A DNA stretch of 64,000 bases from Kordiimonas lipolytica (GTDB lineage Bacteria; Pseudomonadota; Alphaproteobacteria; Sphingomonadales; Kordiimonadaceae): NCBI RefSeq assembly GCF_001550065.1, contig NZ_LRUB01000012.1, positions 1-64,000 on the forward strand, written 5' to 3'. The translations under genes and the position numbers were made by a program. Under the pieces are notes generated by a model that was given only the letters and a program-made list of their open reading frames with translations, searched no databases and had not been told where the DNA came from. How positions within the stretch are numbered: the first letter of the stretch is position 1; each line of letters begins with the position of its first letter. Positions 1 to 7,485 of the stretch are shown here, in pieces.

Positions 1-126
1 GAGGTTGCCGACAAGCTGAAGGCCCTTGAACGGGAGAACCGGGAACTGAGGCAAGCCAACGAGATCTTGCGCAAGGCATCGGCTTATTTTGCCCAGGCGG
101 AGCTCGACCGCCCACTGAGACGTTGA
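1..126 (+). CDS. IS3-family transposase OrfA, C-terminal end (partial)
   Basis: The first 41 codons visible are the tail of the small helix-turn-helix and leucine-zipper protein that binds the insertion sequence ends. The stretch is rich in Leu, Glu, Arg and Asn in a heptad-like pattern ([11 protein letters not shown], then [10 protein letters not shown]), typical of the dimerising zipper of OrfA proteins. It stops at TGA 124-126, which overlaps the TTG start of orfB. The N-terminal helix-turn-helix is outside the window. Confidence 0.85.
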   Translation, partial: EVADKLKALERENRELRQANEILRKASAYFAQAELDRPLRR

Positions 127-1028
127 TCAGTTTTATCGACGAGCACCGGGACCTGTATGGGGTCGAGCCGATCTGTCGTTTGCTGCAGATCGCCCCATCC
201 ACATACCACCACCATCTGGCCTGTCGCCGTGACCCGTCACTTCTGTCTGCACGGGCACAGCGCGATATGGCACTGAAGCCGGAGATTGCCCGTGTCTTTG
301 AGGAGAACTTTCTGGTCTACGGTGTCCGCAAAATATGGCGTCAACTCGGCCGTGAAGGCTTTCATGTGGCCCGCTGCACAGTCGAGCGTCTGATGCGCGA
401 GATGGGGCTACAAGGCGCCATTCGAGGCAAGCCTGTTCGCACCACCTTTAGCGACAAGTCAGCCCCTTGTCCACTTGACCAAGTGAACCGCGAGTTCCAT
501 GCCCCGGCACCCAACATGTTGTGGGTGTCTGACTTCACTTATGTCGCCACATGGCAGGGCTTTGTTTATGTAGCTTTTGTCATTGATGTGTTTGCCAGGC
601 GCATCGTTGGCTGGCGGGTCAGCAGGACGGCACATACGGGCTTTGTGCTGGACGCACTTGAACAGGCTCTGCATGACCGCAGGCCAGCAAGAAAAGGCGG
701 GCTTATCCATCACAGTGACCGGGGCAGCCAGTATGTCTCGATCCGATACACCGAACGCTTGGCAGAAGATGGTATCGAACCATCGGTTGGCAGCGTCGGG
801 GACAGTTACGACAACGCACTCGCCGAGACGATCAACGGGCTCTACAAGGCCGAAGTCATCCATCGGCGAGGGCCGTGGCGGTCATTTGAGATGGTTGAAT
901 TTGCGACGCTTGAATGGGTCGACTGGTTCAATCATCGACGCCTGCTGGAGCCAATCGGCAACATTCCACCTGCCGAGGCTGAGAGAAATTACTACGCCAT
1001 GCTGGACGAACGCCCCATGGCCGCTTAA
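123..1028 (+). CDS. IS3-family transposase OrfB (DDE integrase-fold)
   Basis: This is the catalytic subunit that cuts and joins the insertion sequence ends. The HTH_21-like N-terminal part (residues 1-110) is followed by an rve integrase core with D137 (VSDFTY), D199 (HHSDRGSQY) and E235 (NALAET), which gives the D-D-35-E spacing. The start is a TTG overlapping the orfA stop, and the frame is -1 relative to orfA. IS3 elements usually make an OrfAB fusion by -1 frameshifting, but I see no obvious A-rich slippery run here, so coupled re-initiation is also possible. All catalytic residues are present and the element looks potentially active. Both GC content and function are unrelated to the genes to its right. 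Confidence 0.93.
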   Translation: MISFIDEHRDLYGVEPICRLLQIAPSTYHHHLACRRDPSLLSARAQRDMALKPEIARVFEENFLVYGVRKIWRQLGREGFHVARCTVERLMREMGLQGAIRGKPVRTTFSDKSAPCPLDQVNREFHAPAPNMLWVSDFTYVATWQGFVYVAFVIDVFARRIVGWRVSRTAHTGFVLDALEQALHDRRPARKGGLIHHSDRGSQYVSIRYTERLAEDGIEPSVGSVGDSYDNALAETINGLYKAEVIHRRGPWRSFEMVEFATLEWVDWFNHRRLLEPIGNIPPAEAERNYYAMLDERPMAA

Positions 1029-1046
1029 CTTAAACCAACCTGCCTC

Positions 1047-1067
1047 CGACAATCCCGGGGCGGTTCA
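1047..1067. repeat. probable right terminal inverted repeat of the IS
   Basis: The stretch ends in ATCCCGGGGCGGTTCA, a GC-rich end that reads TGAACCGCC outward on the minus strand. It sits 19 bases after the orfB stop, exactly where the coding frame of the disrupted nuclease begins. The partner repeat is outside the window, so this is an inference. Confidence 0.5.
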
Positions 1068-1473
1068 CAACATTGCAAAGATCATTGGAACCCAAACGAT
1101 CGTAATTAGAGACAATGATGGCGACTATCAAGCGAACGTAATAAACTGGTTCTCTGCCTATGAAGATGCAGCTCATCTGCAAGTTTCATCAGCTCAAGAC
1201 GACACTTGGAATTCGCTTGAACCAGCTTTGATAGAAACAAATGGAGAGACCATACAAACTCTCGAACGTTTCGCTCAGGTGGCACTATCCGCACAAAAAA
1301 AAGCTGAATACGACGACCTAGATGATTTGGAGGGCAAAAAAGTCTTCCTGAAGGACCTTTTCAAGGACGACGGCGGCAAGAAAGTAGACTCTGCGATTAG
1401 GGTCTTCGATAGCGACCAAAACAGTATTACTTATCCCGACTATATTCGAAAGGCTCTCGAACTTGCCGAGTAG
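1068..1473 (+). pseudogene. OLD-family TOPRIM nuclease (GajA-like), C-terminal remnant
   Basis: About 134 codons of an ATP-dependent OLD-family endonuclease remain. The sequence enters at a TOPRIM acidic motif (IVIRDNDGD), continues through a WNSLEPALIETNG segment of the type that follows this motif in OLD nucleases, and ends at TAG 1471-1473. The ABC-type ATPase half and most of the TOPRIM domain are missing because the insertion sequence sits immediately upstream. The reading frame stays open back into the element, but that part is insertion sequence DNA and not nuclease. The next gene overlaps its end by 11 bases, a sign of an original two-gene operon. The missing 5' part may lie left of the element, outside the window. 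The Gabija assignment rests on pairing with the helicase. The family call is fairly sure, the system name less so. Confidence 0.75.
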
Positions 1474-2632
1474 ATTTGTTATAGCGAGCGCTGGCGCGGG
1501 CAAAACTACCACTCTGGTAGGGGATGCTTTGGAGGCTGCTGAAGCGAATAGAACTGTTTTGATCCTGACATACACTCGCAACAACCAAGTTGAAGTAATC
1601 AAGAAAATACGTGAAGTCAAAGGCCACATCCCCGATAAAATCCGAGTGAAAGGCTGGTTCTCTTTCCTTCTAGAGGAAATCATTCGTCCCTATCAGCGCT
1701 GCTTTTTTGATCAGCGAATTTCAAATGTGCAGTTTGATGTAAGCGATCCCCACAAACGAGATCGCTATTCCATACCAGGGCGAGCTGAGATCATCGGAGG
1801 GCGTGTTAATTCGCGCCACTATTTAGTTAATGGAAAAGCCCACACAACATACATATCCAAACTTGCTGTTAAAATCTGCCAGAAACGCAAACAAGGGCGA
1901 GGAAGAGCTGCTACATATGATCCAATCCAGAGATTATCAGCAATCTATGACCTAATTATTATTGATGAGGTCCAAGACTTGGTCGGGTGGGACTTCAGCC
2001 TAATTGAACTTATCTTATCCTCGTGTCCTGTAGAATTGCTCTGCGTGGGAGACTTCAGGCAAACCATCTACCAAACCTCGCATGCAACAAAAAACCCACG
2101 GGCCAGCTTGCAGAAAAAGCAGTGGTTCCTTGACAAAAACTTCGAGTGTATTGATGAAAATCACAGCTATCGCTGTATCCAAATGATATGCAATTTGGCC
2201 GATTTAGTTCATGCAAATGAAGCCTATAAGCCAACGGTATCTAGAGCAGCGCCCGTGCCGGACGGACTAGATGATCATGTTGGCGCTTTCTCTGTAAGAG
2301 AAGAAGATTTTCCGGCATACATGGATCGTTACAACCCAATTATTTTACGTTGGGACGTAAGGGCCCGGCCAGACTTATGCTCTGGTCACGTGTGCCAAAA
2401 TTTTGGAGAATCAAAAGGCTCGACGTACGATCGTGTACTCATTTTGCCTACAACTTCCATTCGACAATTTCTACTCGGTAACTTTGGTCCAATCAGGAGT
2501 TCCGAAAAAGCACTCAATAAGCTCTATGTTGCAATTACTAGAGCTCGATATAGTGTTGCTTTTCTTACAAACGACGCCTCTAGGCTAGATAACCTCCCAA
2601 TCTGGCATCCTGCTGAAAATGGAGATTTATGA
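1463..2632 (+). CDS. UvrD/PcrA-like superfamily 1 helicase (GajB-like)
   Basis: This is a 389-residue SF1A-type helicase. Walker A is SAGAGKT at 9-15, Walker B is IIIDEVQD at 165-172, motif III is GDFRQTIY at 196-203, motif V is SKGSTYD at 317-323 and motif VI is VAITRAR at 356-362, so all core motifs are intact. The TTG start is chosen because it lies right before the P-loop and overlaps the nuclease remnant by 11 bases. Paired with an OLD nuclease it resembles GajB of the Gabija anti-phage system, but it is shorter than the roughly 490 residues of the known GajB. The DNA is clearly AT-rich compared with the chromosome to the right, as expected for transferred DNA. With its partner nuclease broken, the defence function is probably lost. 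Confidence 0.8.
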   Translation: MPSRFVIASAGAGKTTTLVGDALEAAEANRTVLILTYTRNNQVEVIKKIREVKGHIPDKIRVKGWFSFLLEEIIRPYQRCFFDQRISNVQFDVSDPHKRDRYSIPGRAEIIGGRVNSRHYLVNGKAHTTYISKLAVKICQKRKQGRGRAATYDPIQRLSAIYDLIIIDEVQDLVGWDFSLIELILSSCPVELLCVGDFRQTIYQTSHATKNPRASLQKKQWFLDKNFECIDENHSYRCIQMICNLADLVHANEAYKPTVSRAAPVPDGLDDHVGAFSVREEDFPAYMDRYNPIILRWDVRARPDLCSGHVCQNFGESKGSTYDRVLILPTTSIRQFLLGNFGPIRSSEKALNKLYVAITRARYSVAFLTNDASRLDNLPIWHPAENGDL

Positions 2633-2880
2633 TGCAAGCGAGAATCGTCCTGGTAAACAGGCAGCGCGGTATGTATGCAGCAGAAATGACCGGCACTGAA
2701 TACGTCATCTTTGAACTGATGGACAGTGAAGCACCGGAACTTGGCGATATAGTATCTCACCCTGATTTCTACTCCATGGGGAGTGAGACCTTTCACAACA
2801 TCAGCCAAGGCTATCGCTTTGATGTGTACGTGCAAAATGTTTGCGGAGCGTCCCAAGTGAAACAGCAGTGCTTTTTATAG
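2629..2880 (+). CDS. small conserved hypothetical protein coupled to the helicase
   Basis: This 83-residue acidic protein has no membrane segment, signal or motif that I can name. It begins MMQARIVLVNRQRGMYAAEM, and a central Glu/Asp-rich part (ELGDIVSH) suggests a small beta-barrel-like fold; this is inference. The ATG overlaps the helicase stop in an ATGA arrangement, so translation is probably coupled. A second ATG directly follows the first. Codon use and base composition match the helicase and not the chromosome. It may be an accessory part of the same defence cassette, or a passenger. No function is assigned. Confidence 0.6.
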   Translation: MMQARIVLVNRQRGMYAAEMTGTEYVIFELMDSEAPELGDIVSHPDFYSMGSETFHNISQGYRFDVYVQNVCGASQVKQQCFL

Positions 2881-3065
2881 CTTGTCGGAATGTCCGCTTT
2901 GGGTCGAAAACAGAATTTCTTGTAGAAATCTCAATCCGACCCTATCTCGCCAAAACCTAACAGAGAAAAGCCCAGCCGTCATAAGCCAAAAAATAAGGAC
3001 CGCCAACCGCGGCCCCGTTGAAAACTCACTACATGTCGTAACACATTTCCGCACGCTTTCTAGTT
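2881..3065. other. island intergenic region between convergent genes
   Basis: AT-rich DNA lies between the small plus-strand gene and the minus-strand island gapR. Short open frames exist on both strands, but none has a ribosome site or recognisable protein. I see no tRNA or clear terminator. Confidence 0.4.
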
Positions 3066-3356
3066 TCAAGCGTCTTCTTCAGCCATAACCTCTGCTGTAG
3101 ACCTGACCTGCTCGCCACCTTCAATCGCATGGAGATAGACATCAAGTAGGGCTTCTTGTTCCTGCCGGTCCGCCTGATCCATCTTTCGAACTCGGATCAC
3201 CTGCCTAAGAATCTTTACATCGAAGCCAACGGATTTTGCTGACGCATAAATTTCTTTGATATCTTCAGCAATGCCCTTCTTCTCTTCCTCCAACCGCTCA
3301 ATACGCTCGACAAAAGAACGAAGCTGCTCACCTGCTACACCACCTGCTTGAACCAT
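3066..3356 (-). CDS. gapR: GapR-like DNA-binding protein (DUF2312), island copy
   Basis: This complete 96-residue member of the DUF2312 family belongs with the GapR nucleoid-associated protein of Caulobacter, which binds overtwisted AT-rich DNA. The visible features are a long helical N-terminal half ([19 protein letters not shown]) and the conserved [19 protein letters not shown] segment that carries the basic DNA-contacting residues. The ribosome site is AAGGTG, eight bases before the ATG. Base composition is AT-rich, like the nuclease/helicase genes. A second, chromosome-like copy at 3535-3672 is broken, so this may be the only working gapR on this side of the junction. GapR-like genes also occur on phages, so a phage origin is possible. 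Confidence 0.88.
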   Translation of the reverse strand: MVQAGGVAGEQLRSFVERIERLEEEKKGIAEDIKEIYASAKSVGFDVKILRQVIRVRKMDQADRQEQEALLDVYLHAIEGGEQVRSTAEVMAEEDA

Positions 3357-3460
3357 TATTACACACCTTCATATCGATTATTTTGTTGAACAGCATCAGC
3401 TGCTTTTACCTCCTCAACTTCACTCATTAAAATAAGTGAAGTTTCGCAGGCCACATTTTT

Positions 3461-3488
3461 TGACACAATGACTGACACAGTTGTGTCA
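3461..3488. promoter_or_regulatory. 16-bp palindrome with an extra half-site (operator-like)
   Basis: TGACACA-GT-TGTGTCA at 3473-3488 is a perfect inverted repeat with a two-base centre. A further TGACACA half-site starts at 3461, 12 bases upstream. It lies about 105-130 bases upstream of the island gapR start, next to the island junction. The spacing fits a dimeric regulator or recombination protein. Which protein binds is unknown. Confidence 0.45.
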
Positions 3489-3534
3489 CCTTAAGTAATT
3501 GAAAAACCTCAAATGATACAATTTTAACTGTATA

Positions 3535-3672
3535 TTAGAACCCAACGGCCTTTGCGCCCGCGTAGACTTCCTTGATGTCTTCCGCGATGCCTTTTTTCTC
3601 TTCTTCAAGGCGCTCAATACGCTCAATGAATGACCGCAGCTGTTCGCCTGCTACTCCGCCAGCCTGTACCAT
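3535..3672 (-). pseudogene. gapR: resident gapR (DUF2312), truncated after 45 codons
   Basis: The N-terminal 44 residues match the island copy closely ([19 protein letters not shown], then [19 protein letters not shown]), but the DNA is GC-rich and differs at many third positions. After codon 45 (Phe) the frame meets TAA at 3535-3537, and the sequence beyond is AT-rich island DNA. The basic C-terminal segment needed for DNA binding is absent, so the product should be inactive. GGGAG lies about nine bases before the ATG, and the gene follows DUF1244 by 113 bases, so it was the last gene of that operon. Its missing 3' part is not in the window. Confidence 0.82.
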
Positions 3673-3785
3673 GTGGCTCAACTCCCTGATCTTTAATTTC
3701 GGCCCCCATGCGGACCTTGGATTCGGCGCGCACTTTAGCCTTGAGCGCTCTGCCGTTCAATCGTGATTCTGCCTGCGCGCGTGAA

Positions 3786-4103
3786 TTATTCCTTGGCTTG
3801 CGCCAGCTTGTTCTTGGCGACGCTGATATCCATGCGGCGCATTTGCTCGTCTGTCGCCGGGGTCTGGAACTGTTCTTTATAGTCCGCGTACGGCATGCCG
3901 TAGATGCGCTCCTGCGCGTCTTCCATGGAAACCTCGACGCCCAGCTCGCCAGCTTCTTCCACGTACCATTTGTAAAAACAATTGCGGCAGAAGCCGCCAT
4001 AGCCCATCAGGTCGATATTCTGCACATCCGTGCGGGCCTGAAGGTGCTTCAAGAGGCGGCGAAATACGGCTGCTTCAATCTCGGTTGTCTTCTCATCTGT
4101 CAT
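3786..4103 (-). CDS. DUF1244 family protein
   Basis: This 105-residue soluble protein belongs to the DUF1244 (SMc04008-like) family, which is common in proteobacteria and has no assigned activity. The family hallmark near residues 34-46 is visible: a GGFCRNCFYKWY stretch with two cysteines three apart. An acidic helical tail follows, containing the IYGMPY motif. The ribosome site AAGGAG precedes the ATG by seven bases. It lies 11 bases downstream of the formylglutamate amidohydrolase gene and upstream of the broken gapR, so all three were probably one transcript. Confidence 0.88.
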   Translation of the reverse strand: MTDEKTTEIEAAVFRRLLKHLQARTDVQNIDLMGYGGFCRNCFYKWYVEEAGELGVEVSMEDAQERIYGMPYADYKEQFQTPATDEQMRRMDISVAKNKLAQAKE

Positions 4104-4114
4104 GTCTTTTCTCC

Positions 4115-4885
4115 TTACGGATAATATTTTCGTTGTGTCAGGTCTTCACGGTCCATGCATTCATCGAGCAAATCCGCCATCAAGGCCGCCCATTCGTCCA
4201 CCATCGACGCTTTGCCCAACAGGTCCTGCCGGATCTCAATGGTGGTCTGCGGCAGGCCGTGATCAGCGCCGTGGCGCTGCATGGTATAGTAAAGGTGGCG
4301 GCCCGTGTAGGGCTGGTTGTCGCCCACCACCAGGTCGGTCTCGCGCTCCATCAGGCCGATCAGGGCCTGCGCCAGCCGTGGGTCCTTGTTCCACAGGAAG
4401 CCCGCGTGCCAGGGGCGCTTTTCCCCGCCCATCTCCGGCGTAAAGCTGTGCATGCCCACCACCAGGGGCACGATGCCCTCATCAAGATGCGCTTCCACAA
4501 GATCAGAACAGGCCTCATGAAACGGCGTGTAATAATCCCGCTTGCGGGCTTCAATCGCGCTTGCTGGCAGGTCCTGGTTCGCGGGCACCATGATGCCGTC
4601 GCTCACGCGCGGCACCAGGGTGTCGCTGTCCGGCTCGCGGTTGCAGTCGATCAGAAGACGCGACACTGGCGCCAGAACGGCGGCCCCACCCATCAGCTCA
4701 CACATCTTGCGCGTCACGGCTTCGGCCCCCAGATCATAGGCCACATGCTGGGTAAAGATATCATCCGAAAGACCAAGGTTATCAAAGCCTTCGGGCACAA
4801 AATTGCTGGCGTGATCGCACAGGATAATCAGCCCCGTCCGGGCCTCCGGGTTCAGGATTTCTGGCTGGACAGGGGAAGTCGTCAT
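4115..4885 (-). CDS. N-formylglutamate amidohydrolase family protein
   Basis: This 256-residue member of the FGase family hydrolyses N-formyl-L-glutamate or related N-formyl or acyl amino acids. Visible metal-site features are CDHASN near residues 23-28, the SRLLIDCNR segment with the arginine and asparagine typical of the family, and GMHSFTP with its histidine. The ATG at 4885 is preferred because the protein aligns with the family from there. An upstream in-frame ATG at 4966 would add 27 unrelated basic residues. No histidine-utilisation genes are adjacent, so the true substrate may not be formylglutamate of the hut pathway. Confidence 0.85.
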   Translation of the reverse strand: MTTSPVQPEILNPEARTGLIILCDHASNFVPEGFDNLGLSDDIFTQHVAYDLGAEAVTRKMCELMGGAAVLAPVSRLLIDCNREPDSDTLVPRVSDGIMVPANQDLPASAIEARKRDYYTPFHEACSDLVEAHLDEGIVPLVVGMHSFTPEMGGEKRPWHAGFLWNKDPRLAQALIGLMERETDLVVGDNQPYTGRHLYYTMQRHGADHGLPQTTIEIRQDLLGKASMVDEWAALMADLLDECMDREDLTQRKYYP

Positions 4886-5069
4886 GAGATACACCAACTT
4901 TCGCATATGAATTTTCGGGGACAGCCCGACAAAAGGCTGGACCTTGACCTTGCGATCAAGCAGCATGTGCGCCGAAAAGTAACGATCTGAACATACAAGT
5001 CAACAAACACCGAGCATGGGCAAGCACCGCCCCAAGCTTCACGCCCGATGCTCACGCCCGGGAGGCAAA

Positions 5070-6521
5070 ATGAGTTCCGAACAGATTTCCATCCGCCGAC
5101 GACGCAAAACCCGCATTGTCGCCACCTTGGGGCCCGCCAGCAGCAGCCATGAACGCATCAAGCAATTGTTCCTGGCAGGCGTTGACGTATTCCGCCTGAA
5201 CATGAGCCACGGCGAACACAAAGACAAGGAAGCGCTGGTACACACCATTCGCGCCGTTGAGCGTGAACTGAACCACCCCATCGCTATCCTCGCTGACCTG
5301 CAAGGCCCAAAGCTGCGCATCGGTATGTTCGAAGACGGCAAGATCACACTGAAGGAAGGCCAGCCCTTCAAGTTGGACCTGTTGGATCAGCCCGGCACCA
5401 GCGAGCGGGTTTACCTGCCGCACAAAGAAATTTTCGCAGCCCTCAAGGTTGGCACCAATATCCTGCTGGACGACGGCAAGATCCGCCTTGAAGTGGAAGC
5501 CGTGGAAGAAAACCGCGCCCGCACCCGCGTGATCGTGGGTGGCGTGCTGTCTGACCGCAAGGGTGTGAACGTGCCAAACGCTGTGCTGCCGCTGGCGGCA
5601 CTGACGGAAAAAGACCGCCGCGACCTCACCTTCGCACTGCAGTGCGGCGTGGACTGGGTCGCGCTTTCCTTCGTGCAGCGCGCCGCAGATGTGGCCGAAG
5701 CCAAAAAGCTTGTAGGCCGGAAAGCGGCCGTGATGGCCAAGATCGAAAAACCCGCCGCCGTTGAAGCACTGGATGAGATTATCGAGCTGGCGGACGGCGT
5801 GATGGTGGCACGCGGCGATCTGGGCGTTGAGGAACCGGTGGAAAATGTGCCGGGCATCCAGAAGCAGATCGTGCGTAAAGCGCGCCAGGCGGGCAAGCCC
5901 GTTGTGGTGGCAACACAGATGCTGGAAAGCATGATCAAGTCACCCGTGCCGACGCGCGCGGAAGTGTCCGACGTGGCGACCGCTGTACTGGACGGCGCAG
6001 ACGCCGTGATGCTGTCCGCCGAATCCGCCGTGGGCGATTTCCCCATTGAAGCTGTGCAGGTGATGGACCGCGTGGCGTCGCGGGTGGAGCACGAACCAGC
6101 CTACAGCATGCACGGCGCGGATGAGCGCTCCGGCGCGAACGCCACCACGGAAGACGCCATCACGGCGGCCGCCCGGCAGGTAGCGCGCACGGTAAACGCT
6201 AAAGCCATCGTGACCTTCACATCATCAGGCGCCACGGCGCTTCGGGCCGCACGGGAACGCCCGGACGCACCGATCCTGACCCTCACGCCAAAGCTGGCGG
6301 TTGCCCGCCGCCTCGCCATCGTGTGGGGCCTGCATACGGTAAAAACCAAGGATGTGGGCGCGTTCGAGGAAATGGTCGGCAAGGCCAAGCGCATGGCTTT
6401 GCGCGCAGGGCTTGTGACACCGGGCGACCGCATCGTGGTGACCGCAGGCGTGCCCTTTGGCACACCGGGGGCCACCAACGTGCTGCATATCGCCTGGATC
6501 AGCGGCAACGAGCTGGGCTAA
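5070..6521 (+). CDS. pyk: pyruvate kinase
   Basis: Pyruvate kinase catalyses transfer of phosphate from phosphoenolpyruvate to ADP, the last step of glycolysis. The length, 483 residues, is normal. The N-terminal TRIVATLGPAS starts the TIM barrel, MAKIEKP at 222-228 carries the catalytic lysine, VARGDLGVE near 246-254 holds the metal ligands, and VVATQMLESM follows. A C-terminal allosteric domain is present. The ATG at 5070 is chosen because GGAGG lies seven bases upstream. A start at 5016 would add 18 residues with no family support. It is divergent from the formylglutamate hydrolase and followed by a repeat element and a terminator. Confidence 0.97.
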   Translation: MSSEQISIRRRRKTRIVATLGPASSSHERIKQLFLAGVDVFRLNMSHGEHKDKEALVHTIRAVERELNHPIAILADLQGPKLRIGMFEDGKITLKEGQPFKLDLLDQPGTSERVYLPHKEIFAALKVGTNILLDDGKIRLEVEAVEENRARTRVIVGGVLSDRKGVNVPNAVLPLAALTEKDRRDLTFALQCGVDWVALSFVQRAADVAEAKKLVGRKAAVMAKIEKPAAVEALDEIIELADGVMVARGDLGVEEPVENVPGIQKQIVRKARQAGKPVVVATQMLESMIKSPVPTRAEVSDVATAVLDGADAVMLSAESAVGDFPIEAVQVMDRVASRVEHEPAYSMHGADERSGANATTEDAITAAARQVARTVNAKAIVTFTSSGATALRAARERPDAPILTLTPKLAVARRLAIVWGLHTVKTKDVGAFEEMVGKAKRMALRAGLVTPGDRIVVTAGVPFGTPGATNVLHIAWISGNELG

Positions 6522-6528
6522 GTAAAAA

Positions 6529-6606
6529 TCGTCACTCGCCGACTGGATCGGCGAGTCTAGCCTTCACTTCATGATTGGATTCGCCGTTCAAGCCGGCGAA
6601 TGACGA
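6529..6606. repeat. intergenic palindromic repeat element
   Basis: The ends TCGTCACTCGCCGAC and GCCGGCGAATGACGA are a 15-base imperfect inverted repeat, and the interior carries two more self-complementary blocks (CTCGCCGA/TCGGCGAG and TTCGCCG/CGGCGAA). This organisation is that of small REP-like palindromic units found between genes in many alphaproteobacteria. It is not coding and may act in mRNA end protection or gyrase binding; the role is inferred. Confidence 0.6.
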
Positions 6607-6627
6607 CCAATGAGCACAAAAGACAAG

Positions 6628-6657
6628 AAGCCGGGGCATGTTCCCGGCTTTTTTTAT
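6628..6657. terminator. intrinsic terminator after pyk
   Basis: AAGCCGGG and CCCGGCTT form a stem with a short loop, followed by a run of seven T and then ATTT on the plus strand. It ends pyk transcripts. The minus-strand HAD gene ends immediately beside it, so it may work both ways. Confidence 0.88.
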
Positions 6658-7263
6658 TTAGAGGTAGCCTCTCGCCTTCAGGTCGGCCTCAAGCACATCC
6701 GGCGCGGTGAAATGGTGGCCCAGCATGCCCAAGTCTTCGGCGGCGCGGACATTGTCTATCCGGTCATCGATATAGACCGTGGCATCGGGCTTTAGGCCAT
6801 AGCGGCTGATCGCCACCTCAAAAATGCGCGGGTCAGGCTTCACCAGGTTCTCTTCTCCTGACACCACCACCCCCTTGAACAGCTTCGTGAAGTCATTCTG
6901 CGCACAGAATGGCGGCCATTTCTCGTGCGAGAAGTTCGTCAGGCCATAGCAAGCTATGCCAGCAGCCGCCAGCCGCTCCAGGATATCAACAGTGCCATGG
7001 ATCAGGTCACCGATCGTCTCATCCCAGCGCTCGTCGAACGCGCGGATCAGGTCTGCATGCTCGGGGTGTTTTTCGCTAAGGATTCGCACACCTTCCGCGA
7101 ATGGACGGCCGCGATCATGCTCTGTGTGCCACTCCAGCGTCACCACATCCCGCAAAAACGCATCAAGCGCATCCGATTCGGGGATCAGCTTCTGGTACAA
7201 GAGACGCGGGTCCCAGTGGACAAACACATTGCCAATATCAAACAGAACGGCTTTAGAAGACAC
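6658..7263 (-). CDS. HAD-family hydrolase (YihX-like phosphatase)
   Basis: This 201-residue HAD phosphatase of the subclass IA variant has the nucleophile motif LFDIGNV near residue 9, in which the usual second aspartate is Asn, as in YihX-type sugar phosphatases. Later motifs are a threonine in YGLTNFS, the lysine in VKPDPRIFE and the acidic YIDDRIDN. The GTG at 7263 is preferred because GGGGG lies eight bases upstream. A TTG at 7278 would only add five residues. The substrate is unknown; small phosphorylated sugars are likely for the family. It converges on pyk and shares the terminator region. Confidence 0.85.
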   Translation of the reverse strand: MSSKAVLFDIGNVFVHWDPRLLYQKLIPESDALDAFLRDVVTLEWHTEHDRGRPFAEGVRILSEKHPEHADLIRAFDERWDETIGDLIHGTVDILERLAAAGIACYGLTNFSHEKWPPFCAQNDFTKLFKGVVVSGEENLVKPDPRIFEVAISRYGLKPDATVYIDDRIDNVRAAEDLGMLGHHFTAPDVLEADLKARGYL

Positions 7264-7359
7264 GGATATAACCCCCAAATGAGAAAGCCGCGCGACTCAG
7301 GGAGCGCACGGCTAAATCAATCGAACTGGATCAAACCAGACCGGGCTTAAGCGAGACGC

Positions 7360-7485
7360 TTAGCCCTGGCGTGCTTTAAAGCGACGCTGGGTCTTGTTGA
7401 TCACGTAGATACGGCCTTTGCGGCGAATCACGCGGCAATCGCGGTGACGGCTTTTCAAAGACTTCAAGCTATTACGAATTTTCAT
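7360..7485 (-). CDS. rpmJ: 50S ribosomal protein bL36
   Basis: This is a 41-residue, strongly basic ribosomal protein of the large subunit. The sequence [14 protein letters not shown], then the [15 protein letters not shown] core and an RRFKARQG tail, is characteristic of the alphaproteobacterial long bL36 type. Only one cysteine is present, so it is the non-zinc-ribbon form. The open frame continues upstream of the ATG, but that extension has no homology and is not translated in this reading. It stands alone between the HAD gene and a 450-base gap. Confidence 0.95.
   Translation of the reverse strand: MKIRNSLKSLKSRHRDCRVIRRKGRIYVINKTQRRFKARQG

Larger units (their letters stand above)
1..1067 (+). 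mobile_element. IS3-family insertion sequence, right part
   Basis: The window opens inside an insertion sequence: the end of orfA, the whole of orfB, and a right end. The two-frame layout, with orfB in the -1 frame relative to orfA, and the D-D-35-E catalytic triad are those of the IS3 family. The right terminus is inferred at the CGGGGCGGTTCA stretch ending near 1067, because the sequence beyond it reads straight into an unrelated nuclease gene. The left end lies outside the window, so the inverted repeats and target duplication cannot be compared. Confidence 0.85.

Noticed and set aside
577..1065. Open frame running from inside the insertion sequence into the nuclease remnant
   Set aside because: Its first ~163 codons are antiparallel-frame reading of the transposase gene with no family-like content; only the part after 1067 resembles a nuclease, and that has no start of its own.
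3572..3766. Plus-strand frame over the broken gapR
   Set aside because: It is the complement of a clear DUF2312 sequence with its own ribosome site.
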